Shown here in pieces: positions 1 to 4,783 of a stretch of DNA of 5,716 nt. The notes under the pieces were generated by a model. The model was not told where the DNA came from, made no database searches, and worked only from the letters and a program-made list of their open reading frames with translations. Each line of letters begins with the position of its first letter. Within the stretch, counting starts at the first letter, position 1. Position numbers and translations under genes: made by a program. Origin of the DNA: Pseudomonadota bacterium (GTDB taxonomy: Bacteria > Pseudomonadota > Alphaproteobacteria > Acetobacterales > Acetobacteraceae); assembly GCA_021779655.1 (NCBI GenBank), contig JAJYAF010000161.1:1-5716 (forward strand). The letters run 5' to 3'.

Positions 1-1
1 C

Positions 2-409
2 AGCGTGCCGGCGATCATCCGCGCCGGCCCCATCCTGCTTTATGGCGCGGCCGTTTGTTTCGGTATGAGCATCATCGGTTTCCGCTTCTGCGGAATCACC
101 CTCGCCGCGCCGCTGCGGGCGCGCATCGGCCGGCCGATCTCCTGGCTCGCGGGCGCGACCTTCACGCTCTATCTGCTGCATTTTCCATTGGTCTGGCTGC
201 TGGGCGGCGCGCTCGCGGCGTCACCCATGCAGGCCTGGCCCGCCCCCCTGCGCTGGGCGCTGCTGGCGGGTGTCACGTTCAGCATCGCGCTGCTCACCGC
301 GCAGTTTACCGAGCGCAGGAAACACGCCTGGCGCCGGCTCATCGAGGTTCTTCTGCAAGGCTTAGGCTGGCGCGTGCGGCCCGGTGCCGCCGGGCTGGAA
401 AGCGGCTGA
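2..409 (+). CDS. Membrane acyltransferase (acyltransferase 3 family), C-terminal part only
   Basis: The reading frame is open from the first bases of the window and ends with TGA at 407-409, so this is the last ~135 residues of a longer gene; the real start lies to the left. It shows hydrophobic helices and the stretch ISWLAGATFTLYLLHFPLVW, which resembles the last helices of OafA/YrhL-type acyltransferase 3 proteins (a Ser-x-LYLLHFP-like pattern). A basic segment (TERRKHAWRR) and a short cytoplasmic-looking tail follow. Members of this inner-membrane family move acyl groups, often acetyl, onto surface polysaccharides or other envelope glycans; the substrate cannot be read from this fragment, and the catalytic N-terminal half is outside the window. 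The gene converges on mrcA with 44 bp between the two stops. Another multi-helix membrane protein is possible but less likely. Confidence 0.7.
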   Translation, partial: SVPAIIRAGPILLYGAAVCFGMSIIGFRFCGITLAAPLRARIGRPISWLAGATFTLYLLHFPLVWLLGGALAASPMQAWPAPLRWALLAGVTFSIALLTAQFTERRKHAWRRLIEVLLQGLGWRVRPGAAGLESG

Positions 410-453
410 GTGGCGCGGCCGAGTGTTGGCCGGTTCCCCAGCCGATCCTCGCT

Positions 454-3087
454 TCAGTAAAGCCCTCCGAGGCTTTTATCGATATCCTGGGGCTGCCCCG
501 AGGATGTCTGCGAACCTGGCAACCCCGGGGTGCTCGCCGGGGTTGCCGGCACGCCGGAGCCGGATGCGCCTGCAAGCAGGCTGTCGGCATCCTGCGCGCC
601 GGGCGTCTGGCCGGGCTTGAAAGCTTCAGTCACCGTCTCGCCGTTGAAACTGGTGGGCAGCAGCAGCATCCCCGGTGGGGCCTGAAAATCGATCCCAGGC
701 TGATCTTCGAGCGCGGTCTTCATGAACTCGTTCCAGATCGGCCCGCATACATTGCCGCCGGTCTGATCCTTCCCCAGATTTCGCGGCGTATCAAAGCCGA
801 TCCAACAGCCGGCCAGCATGCCGGGCGTGAAGCCGATGAACCAGGCATCGTTGAAATTGTTGGTGGTGCCGGTTTTGCCCGCCACCGGCTGCGTAATTCC
901 CACCACCGCCGGCCGGCCGGTGCCCCGCAGCACCACCCCTTTCATCATCGTGATGTCCTGGAACACGCTGTATGCGTCGGCCAGCGGCGGGCCGGCGAGG
1001 TCGGGCTGCGGCGGCTGGCCCGGATCGCCGTTCACGCAATTATCGCAGCTCTGATTCGGCGCCTGGTAGATCACCTTGCCATCCGGATCGGTGACGCTGT
1101 CGATCAGTGTCGGCGTGATCTTGCGGCCATATTCATCCAGCGCCGCATAGCCCGCCACCATGTTCCACAATGTCGTATCGATCGCGCCGATCGCGGAAGG
1201 GTAATATGGCGGCATCGGGTTGATGATGCCGAATCCTTCGAAATTTCTTGCAATATTGTCGAGCCCGATCCGCCGCGCGAGCTTGAGCGTGGCGAGATTC
1301 AAGGATTGTTCCAGCGCATGATAGATGGGCACCGGCCCCTCGAAGCTGTCCTCATAATTGCCGGGCCGGTAGATCGTACCGTCGGGCATCTGCTGCACGA
1401 AGGGCGCATCCAGCACCAGCGCATCGGGCTGCAGACCCTGCTCCATGGCAGTGAGGTAGACGAAAGGCTTGACGCTGGAGCCCGGCTGCCGCTCCGCCTG
1501 CATCGCCCGGTTGAAGGGGCTCATGTCATGGCTCCAGCCACCAACCATCGCCAGCACGCGGCCGGTCCTCGGGTCCATGGCGATCAGCGCGCCCTGGATC
1601 GTGGGGATCTGCTCCAGGTTCAGCCTGCTCCCGGTGCTGTCCGGCTTTGAGACCAGAACGAAATCGCCCACATGCAGCACCTGATGCATCGAAAACGGCG
1701 GACCCCCCGCCTGCCCGTCATGAACCGGCCGTGCCCAGCGGATGGATCCGAGATCGAGGACGCCAGTCCGCGCTGCTCCCGCGCCTGCATCCGCCAAGGC
1801 ATCACTGTACCCAAGCGTCGCGCTCGTGTCGCTCACGCGGATCACGACGCCCAGCATCCAGCGATGCCGCATTCCCGGCGGATTGGCCTGTTTCGCCAAA
1901 TCCGCTTTCCAGTTGGCGGCGATGTCCGGATCATCGATATGCGCGATCAGGCCATGCCATCCATCGTAGGTCCGGTCGTATCTCACCAGCCCGTCGCGCA
2001 CGGCGTTCTCGGCCGCCGCCTGCAAACGGGGGTTCAGGCTGGTTTGCACGATCAGCCCGCCCTGCTGTGTTGCCTGCTGTCCGAACTGCTGGGTGAGTGT
2101 CTGTGCCACCGCATCGGCAAAATAGCCGGCGTCCTGTACTTCAAGCGGCGTGCCGCCGGCTCGCGGCAGCACCGGCTCCGCCATTGCCGCCTGCGCGTCA
2201 GTGGCGGAGATCGCCTGATCGGCCACCATGCGGCCGATGACCCAGTTGCGGCGGTCCAGCGCCAGTTGCGGATGGCGGAACGGATCGTAGGTGGAAGGCG
2301 CCTTGGGCAGCGCCGCCAGCGATGCCGCCTCGGCGATGGTCAGTTGATTCAGCGGCTTGGCGAAATAGGCCGCCGCCGCCGCCGCCACCCCATAGGAATT
2401 ATTGCCTAGATAAATCTCGTTCAGGTAAATTTCCAGGATCTGCTGCTTCGACATCACCCGGCTTACCCGAACCGCCAGGATCGCCTCCTTGATCTTGCGC
2501 GCGAAGGTGATCCGGTTGTCCAGCAGCATGTTCTTCACCACCTGCTGGGTAATGGTCGAAGCGCCCAGCGGCCGGCGGTCCTGGCCAAGCCGCGTGAGAT
2601 CCACGAAAGCGGCCCGCAGGATCGCCGAGGGATCAATCCCCGGATCCACCCAGAAATTGCGATCCTCGGCCGAAATGAAGGCCTGTTTCACCAAGGGCGG
2701 GATTTGCGCGTAGGGAACATAGATCCGCCGTTCCGTGGCGAGCTCGGAAACCATCTGGAAATTATCGGCATAGACGCGGGAAGCCAACGGTGGCTTGTAG
2801 TTCTTCAGGCTGTCCACGCCAGGCAAGCCGGCGCTCATCACGAAAAACCCGATACCGGCGATCAGCAGCAGCGCCACCACGCCGAAAAGCGCGGCCTTGT
2901 ACACCCCGCCGACCAGCAAGCTCGCCAGCAGCTCGAAAAACCCGCGCCGCCGGCGCGGCGGCCGGCCCGAGCCGCCGCCGCCCCCGGATCTCGAAGGCTT
3001 ATGCGGCCCACGGGGCGTACCGCCATGCTCGGGCCGGGGCGGAGCCAAGCGCTCGCGGCCCGAAAAATCTCCTGAAGGGTCAGACAT
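454..3087 (-). CDS. mrcA: Penicillin-binding protein 1A (bifunctional glycosyltransferase/transpeptidase)
   Basis: Class A PBP of 877 residues that polymerises lipid II into glycan strands and cross-links stem peptides on the periplasmic face of the inner membrane. Residues 1-49 are a cytoplasmic Pro/Gly/Arg-rich tail (poly-Gly, then RRRR), and about 62-86 is the membrane anchor. The GT51 domain follows, with catalytic Glu141 in SAEDRNFW, GASTITQQ at 175-182 and EIYLNEIYLG at 219-228. An OB-like outer domain covers roughly 405-495. The transpeptidase domain has Ser537-x-x-Lys540 (GSSVKP), Ser595-Leu-Asn597 and Lys738-Thr-Gly740 (KTGTTN). A periplasmic CxxC (Cys681/Cys684) sits between SxN and KTG. 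The low-complexity tail ends in GGLY. Motif 1 of GT51 is odd: Asp148-Pro149 replace the usual His-x. I chose ATG 3087; an in-frame GTG at 3117 would add ten residues but lies inside a hairpin. No strong ribosome site is seen. amiC is 96 bp upstream and probably co-transcribed. Confidence 0.96.
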   Translation of the reverse strand: MSDPSGDFSGRERLAPPRPEHGGTPRGPHKPSRSGGGGGSGRPPRRRRGFFELLASLLVGGVYKAALFGVVALLLIAGIGFFVMSAGLPGVDSLKNYKPPLASRVYADNFQMVSELATERRIYVPYAQIPPLVKQAFISAEDRNFWVDPGIDPSAILRAAFVDLTRLGQDRRPLGASTITQQVVKNMLLDNRITFARKIKEAILAVRVSRVMSKQQILEIYLNEIYLGNNSYGVAAAAAAYFAKPLNQLTIAEAASLAALPKAPSTYDPFRHPQLALDRRNWVIGRMVADQAISATDAQAAMAEPVLPRAGGTPLEVQDAGYFADAVAQTLTQQFGQQATQQGGLIVQTSLNPRLQAAAENAVRDGLVRYDRTYDGWHGLIAHIDDPDIAANWKADLAKQANPPGMRHRWMLGVVIRVSDTSATLGYSDALADAGAGAARTGVLDLGSIRWARPVHDGQAGGPPFSMHQVLHVGDFVLVSKPDSTGSRLNLEQIPTIQGALIAMDPRTGRVLAMVGGWSHDMSPFNRAMQAERQPGSSVKPFVYLTAMEQGLQPDALVLDAPFVQQMPDGTIYRPGNYEDSFEGPVPIYHALEQSLNLATLKLARRIGLDNIARNFEGFGIINPMPPYYPSAIGAIDTTLWNMVAGYAALDEYGRKITPTLIDSVTDPDGKVIYQAPNQSCDNCVNGDPGQPPQPDLAGPPLADAYSVFQDITMMKGVVLRGTGRPAVVGITQPVAGKTGTTNNFNDAWFIGFTPGMLAGCWIGFDTPRNLGKDQTGGNVCGPIWNEFMKTALEDQPGIDFQAPPGMLLLPTSFNGETVTEAFKPGQTPGAQDADSLLAGASGSGVPATPASTPGLPGSQTSSGQPQDIDKSLGGLY
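459..477 (+). terminator. Short hairpin plus T-tract in the convergent gene ends
   Basis: AAAGCC (459-464) pairs with GGCTTT (471-476) around a 6-base loop, and the right arm runs into TTTT on the + strand. It lies about 50 bp after the acyltransferase stop and could end that transcript. On the - strand the same bases are the last codons of mrcA, so it is a poorer candidate for ending mrcA. The stem is short and half A-T, so this is tentative. A second 5-bp stem without a T-tract (CGGCC 416-420 / GGCCG 428-432) is the only other structure seen in the 44-bp gap. Confidence 0.35.
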
Positions 3088-3103
3088 GGACCGCTCATAG
3101 CAC

Positions 3104-3130
3104 CGGCATTTCCGCACCGCGAGAATGCCG
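3104..3130 (-). other. Stem-loop just upstream of mrcA
   Basis: CGGCATT (3104-3110) and AATGCCG (3124-3130) form a perfect 7-bp stem. Inside it CGC (3113-3115) can pair with GCG (3119-3121) around a 3-base loop. On the - strand this hairpin ends 16 bases before the mrcA ATG. It could influence ribosome access or protect a processed mrcA message. The pairing is directly visible; the role is inferred. Confidence 0.45.
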
Positions 3131-3151
3131 TATCTAAAATTGCCTCAACCT

Positions 3152-3170
3152 GCCGCATCCTAAATGCGGC
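3152..3170 (-). other. Stem-loop after the amiC stop codon
   Basis: GCCGCAT (3152-3158) pairs perfectly with ATGCGGC (3164-3170) around a 5-base loop, 13 bases past the amiC stop. On the - strand no T-run follows directly (the next bases are AGGTTGAGG), so it does not look like a complete intrinsic terminator. It may be an mRNA stability or processing element, or a partial attenuator between amiC and mrcA. CTGCCG (3150-3155) could instead pair with CGGCAG (3177-3182), which would exclude this stem. Confidence 0.45.
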
Positions 3171-3183
3171 GCCTTCCGGCAGA

Positions 3184-4020
3184 TCAGCCCGGCAGCATGC
3201 CGGCACTGGCATCGCGATTGCCGGCGTATTCCGCGAAATACCGGTCGATCGCCGCCGCCAGGCGCTCGGCCATCAGCGTCCGATGGCTGGGACTTTTCAG
3301 CAGCCGTTCGTCCAGCGGGTTGGTAAGGCACCCCATCTCCAGCAGGACGCTGGGGGTGGAAGGGTCACGCAGCACGGCAAAATTGGCGCTGCGCTCCGGG
3401 TCCGGCAGCAATGGCACCGTGCCACGGAACGCGCGCCCGATATCCTCGGCAAAGGTTGCCGAACCCACGCGCATCGCCCGGGTCTCCAGGCTTGCCAGAA
3501 TCCCGGCCACCCGGGGCGATACGTGCGGCAGGTTCGGGGCGCCAAACCGGTCGGCGCTGTTCTCATCGTTGGCGAGCCCGGCGGCCAGCCCGTCGGAAGC
3601 CTTGTCGGAGAGCGTAAAGATGCTGGCGCCGCGCAGATCCGGGCTTGGCAGATGGTCGCAGTGAAGCGCGATGAACAGATCGGCCTTGGCGGCCACGGCA
3701 TCGGCCACGCGCCCTTCCAGTGTCACGAAAACATCGCTCTCACGGGTCATCCGCACGCGATAGCGCCCGCTGTTCAGCAGCGCCCGGCGCAAGGCGAAGG
3801 CGGAAGCCAGCGTAATGGTCTTCTCGAACACGCCATCCGGCGCGATGGCGCCCGGATCATGCCCGCCGTGGCCGGGATCGATCATGACGAGCGGCGGGAG
3901 CTGGCTCCGGCGCGCCGCACGCGCCAGGCCGGTTCGCCGTGCCGCCATCCCCAATCCCGCTCCCAGCAACGCTCCGCCAAAACCCCGGCGGCTGAGCCGA
4001 CAAATCCCGCACATGCGCAT
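3184..4020 (-). CDS. amiC: Tat-exported N-acetylmuramoyl-L-alanine amidase (Amidase_3, AmiC-like)
   Basis: A 278-residue zinc amidase that cuts the bond between MurNAc and the L-Ala of the stem peptide in periplasmic peptidoglycan, a step used in cell separation. The N-terminus carries a twin-arginine signal, Ser10-Arg11-Arg12-Gly-Phe14, followed by a weakly hydrophobic stretch, so Tat export is expected, as for E. coli AmiA and AmiC. The catalytic domain starts at about residue 44 with VMIDPGHGGHDPG (zinc ligand His51). Glu66 and His120 (ALHCDH, in the place of the usual SIHAD/N) complete the zinc site, and Glu228 (LLEMGCLTNP) is the catalytic Glu. A segment at about 136-215 matches the AmiA/B/C-type insertion that carries the regulatory helix. 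There is no AMIN domain, so the protein is a single-domain form. ATG 4020 was chosen; ATG 4014 is an in-frame alternative and neither has a good ribosome site. mrcA follows in the same direction. Confidence 0.92.
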   Translation of the reverse strand: MRMCGICRLSRRGFGGALLGAGLGMAARRTGLARAARRSQLPPLVMIDPGHGGHDPGAIAPDGVFEKTITLASAFALRRALLNSGRYRVRMTRESDVFVTLEGRVADAVAAKADLFIALHCDHLPSPDLRGASIFTLSDKASDGLAAGLANDENSADRFGAPNLPHVSPRVAGILASLETRAMRVGSATFAEDIGRAFRGTVPLLPDPERSANFAVLRDPSTPSVLLEMGCLTNPLDERLLKSPSHRTLMAERLAAAIDRYFAEYAGNRDASAGMLPG

Positions 4021-4025
4021 TACTT

Positions 4026-4054
4026 ATCATAGAACTTTCAGTTTCAGCTATGAA
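4026..4054 (-). promoter_or_regulatory. Candidate sigma-70-type promoter for amiC-mrcA
   Basis: Read on the - strand, TTCATA (4049-4054) and TATGAT (4026-4031) are spaced by 17 bases and match the -35 and -10 consensus at 4/6 and 5/6 positions. The -10 box ends only 5 bases before ATG 4020, so transcription would begin at or within the start codon. This fits a leaderless amiC message and would explain the missing ribosome site. The region is AT-rich, so a chance match is possible, and a promoter further upstream cannot be excluded. Confidence 0.4.
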
Positions 4055-4086
4055 TAATTGAAATTTCTACCTTTTTGTAATTCATA
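4049..4086. repeat. Inverted repeat TATGAAT...ATTCATA
   Basis: Perfect 7-bp arms at 4049-4055 and 4080-4086, starting 31 bp apart (about three helical turns), lie in the divergent region between amiC and tRNA-Pro. The left arm overlaps the candidate amiC -35 box. It could be a split operator, a 24-base-loop hairpin, or a chance pair in AT-rich sequence. Confidence 0.3.
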
Positions 4087-4095
4087 CCCCAGCGC

Positions 4096-4125
4096 TTGCC
4101 GTTCCGCCCGCCATTCCGCTATAGA
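4096..4125 (+). promoter_or_regulatory. Promoter of tRNA-Pro
   Basis: TTGCCG (4096-4101) and TATAGA (4120-4125) are separated by 18 bases and sit directly before the tRNA. The -10 box ends 7 bases before the first tRNA base, so the primary transcript should have almost no 5' leader (start likely at G4130 or A4132). The GC-rich GCGCGC stretch after the -10 box resembles the discriminator of stable-RNA promoters that respond to ppGpp; that role is inferred. Confidence 0.6.
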
Positions 4126-4132
4126 GCGCGCA

Positions 4133-4210
4133 CGGAGTGTAGCTCAGCCTGGTTAGAGTACTGTGTTCGGAACGCAGGGGCCGGAGGTTCGAATCCTCTC
4201 ACTCCGACCA
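4133..4210 (+). tRNA. tRNA-Pro (anticodon CGG)
   Basis: The complete cloverleaf is visible. The acceptor arm is CGGAGTG (4133-4139) with CACTCCG (4200-4206). The D arm is GCTC (4142-4145) with GAGT (4156-4159). The anticodon arm is CTGTG (4161-4165) with CGCAG (4173-4177) and loop TTCGGAA, placing anticodon CGG at 4168-4170. The variable loop is GGGCC, and the T arm is GGAGG (4183-4187) with CCTCT (4195-4199) and loop TTCGAAT. Discriminator A4207 and an encoded CCA (4208-4210) finish it. Anticodon CGG reads the proline codon CCG, which suits a GC-rich genome. It stands alone and diverges from amiC; no integrase or duplicated tRNA end is seen, so it is not an occupied attachment site in this window. 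Confidence 0.96.
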
Positions 4211-4229
4211 GACCGCCTTAATCCCGGCC

Positions 4230-4253
4230 GGCCGGCAATGGCCCCTTATATTT
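4230..4253 (+). terminator. Weak candidate terminator after tRNA-Pro
   Basis: GGCC (4230-4233) can pair with GGCC (4240-4243) around GGCAAT, followed by CCTTATATTT. The stem is only 4 bp and the overlapping GGCCGGCC repeats allow other pairings, so this is a weak call. No better terminator is seen between the tRNA and the next gene. Confidence 0.22.
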
Positions 4254-4304
4254 CAATAATTTCAACTAATTAAACGCTTGCACGCGCATCTGCCGCGCCC
4301 CAAC

Positions 4305-4329
4305 TCTGTTGCGTTTCAGGTCTGTTGCG
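4305..4329 (+). repeat. 9-bp direct repeat TCTGTTGCG
   Basis: Two identical copies (4305-4313 and 4321-4329), start to start 16 bp, lie about 105 bp upstream of the microprotein gene. They may be paired binding sites or chance. I found no convincing -35/-10 pair nearby; apart from these and the hairpins described separately, I see nothing in 4254-4357. Confidence 0.3.
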
Positions 4330-4357
4330 ATTGGTCAGTGTGAAATCGGACAAATCC

Positions 4358-4413
4358 CCCCTACTGGGGCAACCCGAAATCGGGCGAACCGCGCCGCCGT
4401 TGCAAGGTCGCGG
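4358..4413 (+). other. Cluster of three small hairpins in the microprotein leader
   Basis: Three consecutive stems precede the ribosome site: CCCC (4358-4361)/GGGG (4366-4369), CCCG (4373-4376)/CGGG (4381-4384), and CCGCG (4389-4393)/CGCGG (4409-4413) with a 15-base loop containing the palindrome TTGCAA. The third stem is followed by GATTTTC and then directly by AGGAGG. It could slow transcription from the tRNA side or shape translation of the next gene. The pairings are seen; function is inferred. Confidence 0.3.
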
Positions 4414-4420
4414 GATTTTC

Positions 4421-4426
4421 AGGAGG
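4421..4426 (+). promoter_or_regulatory. Strong ribosome binding site of the microprotein
   Basis: A perfect AGGAGG lies 7 bases before GTG 4434. It decides the start of a gene too short to be noticed by length alone and is the best ribosome site in the window. Confidence 0.8.
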
Positions 4427-4433
4427 ACATATC

Positions 4434-4595
4434 GTGCGGCTCATTCTGATTTTGCTGGTCATCCTGCTGCTTCTGGGCGGCGTGGGCGGCTATGGCGGCT
4501 GGTATGGGACGGCATGGAGCGGCCCCTATTACGGTGGCGGCATCGGGCTTGTTGTTGTCATCCTCGTGGTTCTCTTACTCCTCGGAGTGATCTAG
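4434..4595 (+). CDS. Small membrane protein, DUF3309-like, 53 residues
   Basis: Starts with GTG 7 bases after a perfect AGGAGG and ends with TAG at 4593-4595, giving 53 residues. The protein has two hydrophobic segments (about residues 3-14 and 37-53) joined by a Gly/Tyr/Trp-rich linker (GGYGGWYGTAWSGPYYGGG at about 18-36), ending LLLLGVI. This layout, hydrophobic arm, aromatic/glycine turn, hydrophobic arm, matches small alphaproteobacterial proteins annotated DUF3309 as I remember them. The function of that family is unknown. It is probably an inner-membrane hairpin or oligomer-forming peptide; no catalytic residues are visible. The ribosome site, the terminator overlapping its stop codon and a clean frame argue strongly that it is a real single-gene transcription unit. 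The family assignment is less certain than the existence of the gene. Confidence 0.78.
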   Translation: MRLILILLVILLLLGGVGGYGGWYGTAWSGPYYGGGIGLVVVILVVLLLLGVI

Positions 4596-4616
4596 GCCGG
4601 AAGCGGGCGGCCTTTT
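4594..4616 (+). terminator. Intrinsic terminator of the microprotein gene
   Basis: AGGCCG (4594-4599) pairs with CGGCCT (4608-4613) around an 8-base loop, followed by TTTT (4613-4616). The left arm begins inside the TAG stop codon. The GC-rich stem and T-run make this the most convincing terminator in the window. Confidence 0.7.
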
Positions 4617-4628
4617 GCACGTATAGCG

Positions 4629-4671
4629 CCAGGAGGCTGCACGCCAGTCGGGTAGAACTCCCGCGTCCTGG
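4629..4671 (+). other. Possible branched RNA structure upstream of the transporter gene
   Basis: CCAGGA (4629-4634) pairs perfectly with TCCTGG (4666-4671). The enclosed bases form two further hairpins, GGC (4635-4637)/GCC (4643-4645) and CGGG (4649-4652)/CCCG (4660-4663), so the whole can fold as a compact three-way junction. It lies between the microprotein terminator and the transporter. It matches no riboswitch class I can name with confidence. The rest of 4617-4780 shows no gene; TAGAAT at 4704-4709 resembles a -10 box but has no good -35 partner. Confidence 0.28.
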
Positions 4672-4783
4672 ATCGCTTCTTTATGGACTCGTCCGGCTAT
4701 TTGTAGAATAGCGTGAGCGCGGCGCGAACGAATCTGGGTGCGCCACGGTCGGAGCCGCGAAACTTCCCGCAGAAGGGGGCGTG

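Noticed and set aside
55..1650. Long + strand open frame of 531 codons, overlapping the acyltransferase and antisense to mrcA
   Set aside because: It runs through two well-supported genes, its translation is rich in Arg/His/Ala with no recognisable domain, and open antisense frames of this kind are expected opposite GC-rich genes.
1672..2409. + strand open frame of 245 codons antisense to mrcA
   Set aside because: Lies entirely within mrcA, has Arg/His-rich low-quality composition and no ribosome site or family resemblance.
3283..4032. + strand open frame of 249 codons antisense to amiC
   Set aside because: Mirrors the amiC coding frame; amiC has all catalytic residues and a Tat signal, while this frame has no recognisable features.
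4133..4210. tRNA-Pro as an attachment site for a mobile element
   Set aside because: No duplicated tRNA 3' end, integrase or change in composition is visible downstream.
4629..4671. SAH-riboswitch-like reading of the AGGAGGCTGC stretch
   Set aside because: There is only a loose resemblance; the conserved core and pseudoknot partners of that class are not present, so I call it only an unclassified fold.
4681..4709. Promoter for the transporter using TAGAAT (4704-4709)
   Set aside because: The -10 match is fair, but the sequence 17 bases upstream (TTATGG) fits -35 poorly, so I do not list it as a feature.
4325..4711. + strand open frame of 128 codons across the microprotein
   Set aside because: It overlaps the microprotein in another frame, crosses its terminator, lacks a ribosome site and gives a mixed, domain-free translation.
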